Shown here: one piece after another, positions 16,220 to 23,830 of the stretch
How positions within the stretch are numbered: position 1 is the stretch's first letter
Layout of the letters: the number at the start of each line of letters is the position of its first letter
Source: Chloroflexota bacterium
Lineage (GTDB): Bacteria; Chloroflexota; Dehalococcoidia; FW602-bin16
Assembly (NCBI GenBank): GCA_004297765.1
Contig: SCTZ01000127.1
Span: 1-34,519, forward strand
Reading direction: 5' to 3'
Length of the DNA: 34,519 nt
The notes under the pieces: generated by a model
Seen by the model: only the letters and a program-made list of their open reading frames with translations
Database searches by the model: none
What the model was told of the DNA's origin: nothing
Position numbers and translations under genes: made by a program

Positions 16220-16302
16220 CCTGGAAGGCAGGCGCCTACTTCCAGGTCCAGCAAGCTATTCACGCAACCCGCGGCGCCGCACACGTCGAAGCGCCGGGTT
16301 GC
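16220..16302 (-). other. Leader region with two stem-loops ahead of the carboxylase operon
   Basis: Within the leader of the first carboxylase gene, CCTGGAAG (16220-16227) pairs with CTTCCAGG (16239-16246), and GCAACCCG (16264-16271) pairs with CGGGTTGC (16295-16302). The first stem begins about 40 bases before the start codon. They may structure the mRNA leader. I recognise no known riboswitch class. Confidence 0.35.
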
Positions 16303-16443
16303 TCGGTCAGCGCGTGGATTGTCATAGAGGTGCCATCAATGTCTGAGGGATCAGCCGTCCGTCATCGCGGTGGTGGCATCCGCGAGTCACTCTCGATGCC
16401 TCTATGGCCTGCCCCCATTCCGACGATACTGCTGCACGGTCAT

Positions 16444-16472
16444 AGAGTAGTCGGTCGACAAGCCACTGTAAA
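16444..16472 (-). promoter_or_regulatory. Candidate sigma-70-like promoter for the carboxylase operon
   Basis: On the minus strand TTTACA (16472-16467) and TACTCT (16449-16444) are 17 bases apart; the -35 is close to consensus, the -10 is poor. It would start transcription about 260 bases before the first carboxylase gene and lies beside the long imperfect palindrome at 16511-16558. Weak evidence. Confidence 0.2.
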
Positions 16473-16510
16473 TCTGATCCACGTTCTATCTATTGCATAG
16501 CCTCCTGTGA

Positions 16511-16558
16511 GTCCCAAATCCGCGCACATATGACCAGGGTCATACGCGGGATTGGGAC
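16511..16558. repeat. Long imperfect inverted repeat upstream of the carboxylase operon (possible operator)
   Basis: GTCCCAAATCCGCG at 16511-16524 pairs, with a mismatch and a G-T pair, with CGCGGGATTGGGAC at 16545-16558; inside, TATGACC (16529-16535) pairs with GGTCATA (16538-16544), leaving a four-base bulge on the left. GCGTATGACC occurs again at about 16580-16589. Its place between the MalT-type regulator and the operon suggests a regulatory site, but it could be another dispersed hairpin. Confidence 0.5.
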
Positions 16559-16664
16559 TTGCATACACCCACGGCAAGAGCGTATGACCGGGAATCTGCG
16601 TGGGGGAGAGGGAGAACTCGGTGGTGAGTCCGCGGCGTCATTGGTTCAGATCACCAGGGTGGGT

Positions 16665-16728
16665 CCTGGGAGCGCGGGCGTCTCGCCCGCGCGAGCGCTC
16701 GCGTCCGCCTCAGGCGGACGCTCCCAGG
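16665..16728. repeat. Nested palindromic element (cruciform/three-way junction type)
   Basis: An outer perfect 10-bp arm, CCTGGGAGCG (16665-16674) with CGCTCCCAGG (16719-16728), encloses two inner hairpins: GCGCGGGCG/CGCCCGCGC around TCT (16672-16692) and GCGTCCGCC/GGCGGACGC around TCA (16701-16721), with GAGCGCTC between them. It lies in the 721-base gap between the regulator and the carboxylase operon. It resembles widespread dispersed palindromes of GC-rich genomes; no T-tract follows. Confidence 0.8.
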
Positions 16729-16900
16729 CAGCACACCCTGTCACAATTTCGACCAGGCCTCAATTGCGTACGGAGTGAATAAGCGGTCTGGGCGGTGAGC
16801 CAGAGGACATGGATAGCAGTACATACCTTCGGACAGCGCTGGCCGGATATGGGCGCAATCTGCGGAATCACAGCGCCTCAATCACCAGGGCGGGCGAAAA

Positions 16901-19834
16901 CTAGGCAGATCGTACTCCCTCTCCCCGGGCCGTTATGCCTTCCTCCAGAGCCCAGCGGAAGATGGCCAGGCCGTCGCGTGCGCCCAGCACGCCGATCTTC
17001 CTGCGGATATTGCTGATGTGCAAGCGCAGCGTGTTGTCGGTGAGGTTGAGGCTGCGGGCGAGCTGCTCGCGGCGTGGACTCGAGTCGGCAGCCTCCTCTT
17101 GTCCCGAACGCTGTCCCAGAAGGTGGTAGTACTGCAGATAGTACTGGACGAAGATATCGATCTCACGCCAGGTCAGGCAATAGCGCGTCCGCAGGCGGGC
17201 TAGTCCGGCCGACGTGATCCAGCCATGAGATAGAGCGGCAAGGATTCGGCTGCTGATATCCTGGTCTTTGCAGTCCAGCACGACGGAGGCCGAGACCATC
17301 CCGGCGTTCGGCACACGGCCGTTCCTCTCGCTCATGGTCTGCTCGGTCTGGGCGTAGTGCTCAGCATTGGCTTCATGCGAGATAGGCTGCGAGGTAAGAT
17401 GCCGGTCCTGTCCCAGTCGGCGCTGGGACAGCGCCCGGACGTAGTGCGGCACAATGCCGCGCCGCAGAGCCTCGGCGCATAGCGAGGTCACGACCTCGGG
17501 ATGCCACGGGAAGAAGTTATAGTAACCCTCGGCAGCCAGGTATTCGAAGGACTCCTTAAGGCAGACAGTCCCCTTGTCCTCATGCCCCGTCAGAAAGTAC
17601 AGGTGCGCTTGATAGAGTTGCACACCCGCGAGGTAGTAACGAAGATCCAGGCGGGTGAATTCGTCGGCCGCTCGGCTTAACATGTGCTTCGATGCGCTCA
17701 GATTGCCCTGCTGTAACTCGATTGCCGCAAGGAGAGTAAGCAGACGTGCCGCGTCTCCCCGCGATGCCCTGGTCTCCGCCTGTTGAAGCTGTCGTCTGGC
17801 AATGCTCGCGGCTTCGTCCAGGCGTCCCTGCAGCAGACGCAGGTAGGCCAGATCCGCCTCACGCCATCTCGACGGGTCCACAGCCTGGTAGACATCCTCC
17901 GCCTCTGCCAGCCGATTCATCATGGCCAGGGTCGTGGCCTTGGCCATGATTGCGGCGCTGCTCAGTACCGGGGAGTCGTACTTATCGCCCGCTTCCTTGG
18001 CAACACAGAGATCCTCCAAAGCAGTCTCCAGCTCGCCTTTCGCTGCACGCGCGGCTCCGAGCATGCACAGCACACTTGCTTGAGCCGCGTTCCTGCGGGG
18101 GTCACTGCTGAGGGAATAGCAGGTCTGCTGAGCCGTCTCGATGGCTTCGTTGATCCGGCCGCAGCTCAAGTATGCCCAGGATAGGTGGCGTATCACCCGG
18201 AGCTCAGCAAAGCTGCGTGTGGCGTCATCGGGAATGTGCGGAACACAGGTGAGAGACTGTGTAGCCGCTGCGGCCGCCTCCTGAATGCGATCCTGGGCCG
18301 CGTAGCTGACAGTGAGGGCAGCCCACGCCTTTGCCGCCAGTAGTGCGTCCGCCCCCTCTACGGCCAGATCCAACGCCGCGTGCAGTTGGCGATCGCACTC
18401 ATCATACCTGTGCTCGAGATAGCTCAGCGCTCCCAACTCGTACAGCAGTTGGGCCCCAAGCGCGCGATCGGGCTGTGGACCGGCCACGGCGCGCGCCCGC
18501 GACAACACCTGGACAGCCTGACCAACCTGGTCCTGGATGCGCAGAACGCGTCCCTTGTACAGCAGCAACCAGGGGTCGGACTCGACCTCTGGCTCGGGCA
18601 GACCACCAATCCAGCGAAGGACTGTCTCCAGGTTTACCGCGCGGATGGCGCCGGATGCCCCTTTCCGAATCAGAGCAGCAGCGGCTGGCCAATCGGCGGC
18701 CTTGAAGGCATGGTGAAGCGCCACTTCCACCAGGTCGAGGCCGGCGAAATACCGCGCTGCGGCCCGATGCAGCGCGGCCACGCCAGCCTCCCCGATCCGG
18801 CGGCGCAGGCGAGTCTGAAGAAACTCCCGGAACAGCGAATGGTAGGTGTAGACATCCTCCTGATCGCTGACGACGGAGACGAAGATGTGGTTCTGATGAA
18901 GATGCTCCAGGGTTTCGCGCGCGTCCGTCACTTCCAGGATGGTCTCACACATCTGCGGGGTTAGCTGCTGGAGAATGGAGGAACGCTCCAGGAAGTCCTG
19001 AACGTGCGATGGTTGCCCATCGACGATACATTGAGCAAAGTAGTCGTAGATCGATTTGCGCGCCACGCCTAGATCGATCAGTTCCGCGGCGCTGTCCGCG
19101 CCATGCTCTGAGATCCTCTGCGCCACCATGGGCAAAACCGCCGGCCACCCTGCCGTCCGTGCCACAAGTTGGCCCAGTTGCTTCGCATCGACCGTCAAGC
19201 CATGATAGTGGTCCAGGAACTCCTGGATCTCAGCCTCGCTAAAGGATAGATCCCACTCGTGAAACTCGAGCAGTCCTCCATATTGGCGCAGCCGTGCGAT
19301 GTGACCGATCTTCGGCTCGGCGCGGGAGGCGACGCACAGACGCACGTTGGGTGGCAGGTAGCTAAGAAGAGCCTCCAGGCAGGTGTTGGCACTGGACGCG
19401 CAACTGACGGTGTCGAAATCGTCGATCAGCAACAGCAACTCGCGGCTCTCGTCCCTTCCCAGTGCAGCTAGTAGAGCGGCCAAAGGGCCACGCCAGGGCT
19501 CCGGTCCTGCCCCAAACCATCCCCCCGTTTCGGCTACTTCGTCTGGCAGACACCGGTCCACCGCGGTCAGGAGACCGTTCACCAATACGACCGGGTCGGC
19601 GTCGGACTTGTCCGTCCGATACCAGATGGCGGGAAGATCCTGCGAGGCCACGAACGATGCGAGGAGCGTGCTCTTGCCATAGCCGGGCGCCGCGACGACA
19701 AGGATGACCTTGCCCTCCTTCAGTCCGGCTGACATACGGGCGAAAAGTCGCTGCCGGTGGATGACGTTGCGCCGAACCTCCGGCAGGAACTTGGCGACAA
19801 GAAACGAGCTATCGGTGCCCCGCTGCAGTACCAT
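16901..19834 (-). CDS. MalT-type STAND ATPase transcriptional regulator with LuxR-like HTH
   Basis: A 977-residue regulator. The N-terminal ATPase has the P-loop GYGKST (51-56), Walker B LLLLIDDFD (133-141) and ASRAEP (169-174), as in MalT-like activators. A long helical TPR-like region, the likely inducer sensor, fills the middle. At the C-terminus, LTWREIDIF (from about 887) begins a LuxR-like helix-turn-helix that ends with NTLRLHISNIRRKIGV. Between its first helix and the rest is an insertion of roughly 20 residues, rich in Gln, Glu and Ser. I chose the ATG at 19834, ten bases behind AAGGAGG; the GTG at 19843 abuts the ribosome site. It lies upstream of the carboxylase operon on the same strand and is the only regulator in view, so it probably controls one or both blocks. 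Confidence 0.9.
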   Translation of the reverse strand: MVLQRGTDSSFLVAKFLPEVRRNVIHRQRLFARMSAGLKEGKVILVVAAPGYGKSTLLASFVASQDLPAIWYRTDKSDADPVVLVNGLLTAVDRCLPDEVAETGGWFGAGPEPWRGPLAALLAALGRDESRELLLLIDDFDTVSCASSANTCLEALLSYLPPNVRLCVASRAEPKIGHIARLRQYGGLLEFHEWDLSFSEAEIQEFLDHYHGLTVDAKQLGQLVARTAGWPAVLPMVAQRISEHGADSAAELIDLGVARKSIYDYFAQCIVDGQPSHVQDFLERSSILQQLTPQMCETILEVTDARETLEHLHQNHIFVSVVSDQEDVYTYHSLFREFLQTRLRRRIGEAGVAALHRAAARYFAGLDLVEVALHHAFKAADWPAAAALIRKGASGAIRAVNLETVLRWIGGLPEPEVESDPWLLLYKGRVLRIQDQVGQAVQVLSRARAVAGPQPDRALGAQLLYELGALSYLEHRYDECDRQLHAALDLAVEGADALLAAKAWAALTVSYAAQDRIQEAAAAATQSLTCVPHIPDDATRSFAELRVIRHLSWAYLSCGRINEAIETAQQTCYSLSSDPRRNAAQASVLCMLGAARAAKGELETALEDLCVAKEAGDKYDSPVLSSAAIMAKATTLAMMNRLAEAEDVYQAVDPSRWREADLAYLRLLQGRLDEAASIARRQLQQAETRASRGDAARLLTLLAAIELQQGNLSASKHMLSRAADEFTRLDLRYYLAGVQLYQAHLYFLTGHEDKGTVCLKESFEYLAAEGYYNFFPWHPEVVTSLCAEALRRGIVPHYVRALSQRRLGQDRHLTSQPISHEANAEHYAQTEQTMSERNGRVPNAGMVSASVVLDCKDQDISSRILAALSHGWITSAGLARLRTRYCLTWREIDIFVQYYLQYYHLLGQRSGQEEAADSSPRREQLARSLNLTDNTLRLHISNIRRKIGVLGARDGLAIFRWALEEGITARGEGVRSA

Positions 19835-20100
19835 CGCGCTCACTCCTCCTTAGGCGGCTGAGGTGCCGAGGCATTGTCAGTTCGATCCCCTCTGGATAAC
19901 TCCCCAGGTCGTAAGAAGATCGCTGCACCAGACAACGATCGCGCTGATGAGGACGCAGATAATGAAGCGCGCGGAAGTAAGATAGTAGCCCAGACGAACG
20001 TTGACACCGCGAGCGCGACTTGGAGGAAATTGCGGCCACCGTCGTCTCCCGAGCAATCGCAGTATACCACACAACAGAACATAATTGCCTGCTATTCACT
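19835..20100. other. Upstream region of the regulator, no convincing gene
   Basis: This 266-base stretch should contain the regulator's promoter. A minus-strand frame of 65 codons (19877-20074, TTG start) encodes a hydrophobic segment (RFIICVLISAIVVW) that might cross the membrane, but it has no ribosome site. I see no clear -35/-10 pair. Confidence 0.4.
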
Positions 20101-20366
20101 GCGTCGTTCCGTAAGTCGGCACCGCCCTTGGAGACGGCGTAGTTGGACCGCCGCGGTTTCCGAAACCGCAGCGGTCTTCTCAGACAGGATGCCGCACTTG
20201 AGGAACGACGCATTTAGTGCGTCGTTCCTCAAGTCAGTACCACGTTGCGGAGACGGCGCAGTTGGACCGCCGCCGTAGACCGCCGCGGTTTCCGAAACCG
20301 CAGCGGTCTTTTCAGACAGGATGCCGGACTTGAGGAACGACGCATTTAGTGCGTCGTTCCACAAGT
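20101..20366. repeat. Two tandem MITE-like elements with GCGTCGTTCC terminal inverted repeats
   Basis: Unit 1 (20101-20211) and unit 2 (20219-20343) each begin GCGTCGTTCC and end GGAACGACGC. Each holds an inner hairpin with arms like GACCGCCGCGGTTT/AAACCGCAGCGGTC (20146-20176 in unit 1) and then CAGACAGGATGCCG. The spacer ATTTAGT follows each unit. A further left terminus follows at 20351. Where units meet, a 17-bp perfect stem forms (20196-20212 with 20218-20234), and a second with one mismatch at 20328-20366. Partial copies are at 20614-20648, 20871-20884, 21867-21928, 23770-23783 and 9434-9473. Confidence 0.85.
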
Positions 20367-20388
20367 ATGGCGAACTGGCGAGGCTGTT

Positions 20389-20521
20389 CCCTCGCCCTTG
20401 CGCACAAGGGAGAGGGTCAGGGTGAGGGTTCAGCCCCTGACGCCGATGGATCGCCGTCCCGGACCAATGAAGACCCGGGGGACCCTCGCCCTCGCCCTCT
20501 CCCTTCGCGAAAGGGCGAGGG
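20389..20521. repeat. Inverted pair of CCCTCNCCCTT hairpin repeats
   Basis: The left copy (about 20389-20428) contains CCCTCGCCCTT and AAGGGAGAGGG, and the right copy (about 20482-20521) is its reverse complement in order, CGCCCTCTCCCTT then AAAGGGCGAGGGG. The same element, single, is at 28671-28715. The 50 bases between the copies show no gene. It looks like a small non-coding mobile repeat with long inverted termini. Confidence 0.7.
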
Positions 20522-20613
20522 GATGGCACGTCAGCTATCCCGATTTCATCGAGATCGAAGCGTATCCATCCTTGATCTTTCCGCTGAAGAACGTCCCACA
20601 AGGGACATCTCAC

Positions 20614-20648
20614 TTGTGGAACGACGCATTTACTGCGTCGTTCCACAA
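20614..20648. repeat. Solitary 15-bp hairpin of the GCGTCGTTCC repeat family
   Basis: TTGTGGAACGACGCA (20614-20628) pairs perfectly with TGCGTCGTTCCACAA (20634-20648) around TTTAC. It equals the junction hairpin of the tandem elements at 20101-20366 without their inner part. Confidence 0.8.
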
Positions 20649-20710
20649 ATCCAGCGGTCTAGCGGCCATTCAGTTCGTTCTGGGGCAGACGCCAAGCCTC
20701 CCCCCAGGGC

Positions 20711-20771
20711 ATCCTTCCGTGGAAGGATACCCCTACGTGAGGCGCGATGTAGGGGCACATTGCATGTGCCC
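20711..20771. repeat. Two small hairpins, one of the GTAGGGGC type
   Basis: ATCCTTCC/GGAAGGAT pair at 20711-20728, and GGGCACAT (20753-20760) pairs with ATGTGCCC (20764-20771). The second, preceded by TGTAG, resembles the termini of the element at 30639-30729. The region 20650-20930 shows no convincing gene. Confidence 0.55.
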
Positions 20772-20933
20772 GGGGGGCTGGGACGGGAGTCGGACGCATG
20801 ATTCGTCTCAACCGAACCGCACTGAGGCGCCGCGAAGATTGAGACCCTCCGAGGCTACCGGCCTTGAGGAACGACGCATTTGGTGTTCGACCACAAAGGA
20901 TGCAAGGCTTTCATCGTACTGATGGCCGCTCTA

Positions 20934-21062
20934 TTGTCATCCTGAGTCGCAGCGAAGGATCTCCCCGTTGGATGGACGTAGCGCGTCTGAGCTAGGAGGA
21001 AGGCCCTACTGGGACGACCAACGGAGAGATTCTTCCTCGCCTCAGGCGAGTCAGAATGACAA
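20934..21062. repeat. MITE-like element with TTGTCAT terminal inverted repeats
   Basis: The element opens TTGTCATCCTGAGTCGCAGC, continues to CCCCGTTGG (ending near 20972), and closes with CCAACGGAGAGATTC up to AGAATGACAA at 21062. The ends are imperfect inverted repeats of about 40 bases around a core of roughly 47 bases without a gene. It belongs to a type of non-coding repeat often seen between genes of GC-rich bacteria. 21063-21134 is unassigned. Confidence 0.75.
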
Positions 21063-21134
21063 ACAAGGGCGGCGCTCAGATTGATAGGTAGCATCTTCTC
21101 CGTGGTCAAGCATCAGTTTCGTGGATCAAGCCCT

Positions 21135-21818
21135 CTAGGAAAAGCCATACCAGCGAGCTACCTTGTCCAATGGCTCTCGTTCGCTAGTGAATTGATTGAC
21201 CGGGTCGGTTTCATCCGGGTAGCCAATGGCTATTCCCAGAACTAGAAGCTTTGACGGGGGTATATCCAGCGCATTCCGCAATATCTCAGGACGGGCGACG
21301 GCCTGTATTTCGGCGATCGTGCCCAGGCCGTTTGCGGCGGCGAGCAACATAATGTTTTCGGCCACCGAGCCGCAATCGAAAAGCGGCCAAGCATTCAGAC
21401 CTTTCTCGTGGAAGTAGAAGGACTTGTCGATAAGGATGAAGATGACGGCCGGAGCGCCGAAGAAAAGCGACCCCTGGATTGACCACTGCCTTCTCCCTAC
21501 CTTGTCCTCGCGGCTTATTCCCAGTGTTCCTAGTAAGCTGGCGCTAAGGCTTCTCCGACGACTGTCAAACGGTTCCGGATAGGATTGAGGGCCGGCGATT
21601 TCCAGTGTAGACAGCCCATCGCCCCCGGCTGAGATGGCTTGCCTGATTTCTTCGAGTTTCGCCCCGCTCGCTATGATGAATTCCCAGGGCTGAGTGTTGG
21701 ACCATGAGGGTGCGCGCAAGGCTTGCGACAAGATCGCTTCGAGCAACTGCCGGGGGACCGGGTCGCCTTTGTAGGCTCTAATGGCTTTGCGTTGCCTGAT
21801 CGCTTCTACAATATCCAT
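21135..21818 (-). CDS. Nitroreductase-family FMN oxidoreductase
   Basis: A 227-residue protein of the nitroreductase fold, which binds FMN as a dimer and reduces nitro, quinone or enone groups with NAD(P)H. The N-terminus DIVEAIRQRKAIRAYKGDPV has the basic residues that hold the FMN phosphate; APSWSNTQPWEF is the second typical motif, and GLGTIAEIQA with LVLGIAIGYPDE lies near the C-terminus. I chose the ATG at 21818 because it begins the family motif directly. The frame continues open 61 codons upstream through a dispersed repeat (21867-21931), which must not be taken as protein. It is the last gene of the right block, 115 bases behind the small cysteine-containing protein. The substrate is unknown. 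Confidence 0.88.
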   Translation of the reverse strand: MDIVEAIRQRKAIRAYKGDPVPRQLLEAILSQALRAPSWSNTQPWEFIIASGAKLEEIRQAISAGGDGLSTLEIAGPQSYPEPFDSRRRSLSASLLGTLGISREDKVGRRQWSIQGSLFFGAPAVIFILIDKSFYFHEKGLNAWPLFDCGSVAENIMLLAAANGLGTIAEIQAVARPEILRNALDIPPSKLLVLGIAIGYPDETDPVNQFTSEREPLDKVARWYGFS

Positions 21819-21866
21819 GTGGGAGACCTCTGTCCTTGAAATACTCAGGTCGTCTTCGCTGAACCA

Positions 21867-21931
21867 GACCGCGGCGGTTTTCGAAACCGCGGCGGTCGCC
21901 TCTGATAGGATGCCGCATTTGCGGAACGACG
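21867..21931. repeat. Partial copy of the GCGTCGTTCC/GACCGC repeat
   Basis: GACCGCGGCGGTTT (21867-21880) pairs, one mismatch, with AAACCGCGGCGGTC (21884-21897); then AGGATGCCGCATTTGCGGAA and CGACGCAC follow, as in the tandem elements at 20101-20366. The left terminus is missing. It lies directly between the nitroreductase gene and the gene upstream, leaving only two bases to the latter's stop. Confidence 0.8.
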
Positions 21932-21933
21932 CA

Positions 21934-22488
21934 CTACAGCTTAAACTCCCACTCGCAGCAGATCTCGCCGCCGATTGTTTCAGGGGGCATGCACAGGCCA
22001 TTTACCGTGATATCAGGATTGATAGCATGCGCTTGCATCTCCAGCATCTTCTGCTCGACCCGCTTGCAGAAGCGCTGTTCACGACCCTCCCCCTCCTTTA
22101 TGAGAGCCTCAAGCGTGGGGCAACGGTGAACCTTTAGAACGCCGTGTTGCTTGCTGAATAGGTCAAGCTTGAACCCCTGGGTGCTGACTACCGGACTAAG
22201 CTGGAATACCTTGAAGTAGGTTTCGACGTCGTTGCCGGTAATGCCAAACAGCTTCGTTAGCCGCTTGGTCTCATAGCGAAAATACTTATCCCATACCCAG
22301 AAATCGCAGTCGAATGCGGGCTCCTCACCAAAGCGGTCCTTGACGGACAGGTACCAGAAGCCGTCTATAGCCGGGAATAAGCCGGCGTAGGTGCCCAGAG
22401 CCTGCACCAGCGTCTCACGCGAGAAATCGTCCCAACTGATACCCTGTGTAAACGGACCGCTGTAATCTTTTAACTTGTCTGCCTCCAT
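21934..22488 (-). CDS. Small conserved protein with CCEWEF C-terminus (DUF6125-like?)
   Basis: A 184-residue soluble protein without signal or membrane segment. I do not assign a function; it recalls DUF6125-type proteins found with anaerobic catabolic genes, from memory and uncertain. Visible marks are FWVWDKYFRYE in the middle, LKVHRCPTLEAL, a basic/acidic helix EGEGREQRFCKRVEQ, then ITVNGLCMPP and the terminal GEICCEWEFKL. The cysteines (HRC, FC, LC, CC) could bind metal or a cofactor. The C-terminal half of the ferredoxin fusion at 1822-2706 shows the same spacing and ends CCEFVF. I chose the ATG at 22488, with GAGAGGGG upstream, over the one six codons earlier. It lies between the zinc alcohol dehydrogenase and the nitroreductase. 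Confidence 0.72.
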   Translation of the reverse strand: MEADKLKDYSGPFTQGISWDDFSRETLVQALGTYAGLFPAIDGFWYLSVKDRFGEEPAFDCDFWVWDKYFRYETKRLTKLFGITGNDVETYFKVFQLSPVVSTQGFKLDLFSKQHGVLKVHRCPTLEALIKEGEGREQRFCKRVEQKMLEMQAHAINPDITVNGLCMPPETIGGEICCEWEFKL

Positions 22489-22545
22489 GATCCCCTCTCT
22501 GCGCAAATGCGGAACTTCTACAGGACAACAAACAACGAACGGGCT

Positions 22546-23598
22546 CTACGCGGGCGCGATCAACACTTTGAGATGTTTGTCCGGGTGCGCGGTGATGGCC
22601 GCGAAAGCCTCCGCGGCCTGGGCCAGGGGCACGATATCGGAGACCATCGGAGTTGGGTCGATCTTCCCGGTGGCGACGCACGCCACGGCTTCGGCGAATT
22701 CCTCCAGATAACCGTTGCTCCCGATTAGCTCCTTTTCATCGCCCTGCAACCGGGCGAATGCCGTGGGAATTGGCGCATGGAAAGTGCCTGGCACGGAAAT
22801 ACGGCCGGCCTTGCCCGTCATTCTCAAGGCCAGGTCGATCGTCTCGGCGCGACCAACGCATTCGACAGCCAGATCGACACCGCGGCCTCCCGTTTCGCGC
22901 CGAACCACTCTCGCCACCTCCTCGTTCAGCGGATCGCAGACGTGAGTTGCACCGAGTTGCAGCGCGACCTGGCGTCGGGACTCGACCGGCTCGACCACGA
23001 AGATCGGGGCCGCCCCGGCCAGTTTCGCTGACAGCAGAGCACTCAGACCGATCGGCCCGGCGCCGATAATGGCAGCCGACTCGGACCGGCGCAGCCTGCC
23101 CCTGCGCACGGCACGCATTCCTACCGCTAGAGGCTCGATCAAAGCCCCGGCCACGTCCGACACGGAGTCGGGCACCTTGTAGCACAACTCCGCTGGGACA
23201 ACCACATACTCGGCCATCGCGCCGTCGAGGGATATGCCCAGGCCGGCCAGCCTCTTGCAGTGATTGGGGCGCCCCTCCTGGCACGGCGCGCATTCGTGAC
23301 AGGTAACGAAGCCACTAGCCGTCACTCGATCTCCAGTGGCCAAGTCTTGCACACCAGGGCCGACCTCCACGATCGTGCCTACGAACTCGTGTCCCAAGAC
23401 AACAGGCGCCATTTTGCCGGTCAGAGGATGCGGCCGCTCTGATGAGATGAAGATGGGTCCAACTCGGTACTCGTTGACGTCGGTGCCGCAGATCCCGCAC
23501 CGGGCCACGCGGATCTTCACCTGGCGCAGACCAGCCGACGGCTCGTCCACGTCCATGACTCGCACATCCTGGCGCGCATGCCACAGGGCTGCTTTCAT
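22546..23598 (-). CDS. Zinc-dependent alcohol dehydrogenase (MDR, butanediol/sorbitol dehydrogenase type)
   Basis: A 350-residue medium-chain dehydrogenase that should interconvert an alcohol and a ketone or aldehyde with NAD(P). The catalytic zinc ligands are Cys37 (CGICGTD), His70 and Glu71 (GHEFVG). The structural zinc site is Cys100, 103, 106 and 114. The nucleotide-binding loop is GAGPIG. The sequence is closest in style to (R,R)-butanediol or threonine dehydrogenases, which oxidise secondary alcohols. I chose the ATG at 23598, with AGGAGA upstream, because MKAALWH is a usual family opening. A secondary alcohol dehydrogenase fits a cluster that would feed a ketone to the carboxylase in the left operon; that link is inference. 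Confidence 0.9.
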   Translation of the reverse strand: MKAALWHARQDVRVMDVDEPSAGLRQVKIRVARCGICGTDVNEYRVGPIFISSERPHPLTGKMAPVVLGHEFVGTIVEVGPGVQDLATGDRVTASGFVTCHECAPCQEGRPNHCKRLAGLGISLDGAMAEYVVVPAELCYKVPDSVSDVAGALIEPLAVGMRAVRRGRLRRSESAAIIGAGPIGLSALLSAKLAGAAPIFVVEPVESRRQVALQLGATHVCDPLNEEVARVVRRETGGRGVDLAVECVGRAETIDLALRMTGKAGRISVPGTFHAPIPTAFARLQGDEKELIGSNGYLEEFAEAVACVATGKIDPTPMVSDIVPLAQAAEAFAAITAHPDKHLKVLIAPA

Positions 23599-23670
23599 GG
23601 CTTCTCTCCTGTCTTTTTGCTGGTGCAGGATCACAGGTCTGCCTGGAGTAGACCCTGACCCCCACCTGGA

Positions 23671-23701
23671 ATAATGGGCTTTTCGAGGGACACCCCCCAG
23701 G
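23671..23701. repeat. Degenerate C/G hairpin repeat upstream of the alcohol dehydrogenase
   Basis: TTTTCGAGGGACACCCCCC resembles the hairpin block of 3647-3702 and 33626-33681, though the stem is broken. As with the other copies it lies downstream of one minus-strand gene and upstream of the next. Confidence 0.35.
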
Positions 23702-23769
23702 GAAGGAGAGTTGGCGAACCGAATTCTGTCACGGCGCCCCCTGAAGCGCCGCTAGCCTGCCGAGCATGC

Positions 23770-23821
23770 GGAACGACGCACTTGGCAGATTAGGATGCGG
23801 ATGTTCCGCATCCCAATCTGC
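23770..23821. repeat. Repeat terminus plus 17-bp hairpin downstream of the SRPBCC gene
   Basis: GGAACGACGCACTT (23770-23783) matches the right terminus of the repeat family at 20101-20366. It adjoins a hairpin in which 23785-23801 (GCAGATTAGGATGCGGA) pairs with 23805-23821, one mismatch, around TGT. The hairpin starts nine bases after the SRPBCC stop codon, so it could end or protect the transcript, but no T-tract follows. Confidence 0.7.
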
Positions 23822-23830
23822 AGACCGCGA

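Noticed and set aside
16261..16302. A tRNA-like or riboswitch-like fold in the operon leader
   Set aside because: Only one 8-bp stem is evident; no tRNA arms or CCA end, and no riboswitch core that I recognise.
16665..16728. Intrinsic terminator for the regulator gene
   Set aside because: The hairpin is strong but no T-run follows on the minus strand, and the nested form matches dispersed palindromes.
19877..20074. A 65-codon minus-strand frame with one hydrophobic segment
   Set aside because: TTG start, no ribosome site and no recognisable family; kept only as a remark on the upstream region.
20101..20366. Possible CRISPR array
   Set aside because: The repeated parts are two-level palindromes with a constant 7-base spacer and related inner sequence. 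There are no unique spacers of regular length and no cas genes.
20092..20646. Longer open frames through the repeat cluster, with TAAVSETAAV-like repeats
   Set aside because: The recurring peptide is the translation of the palindromic repeats; there is no independent coding signal.
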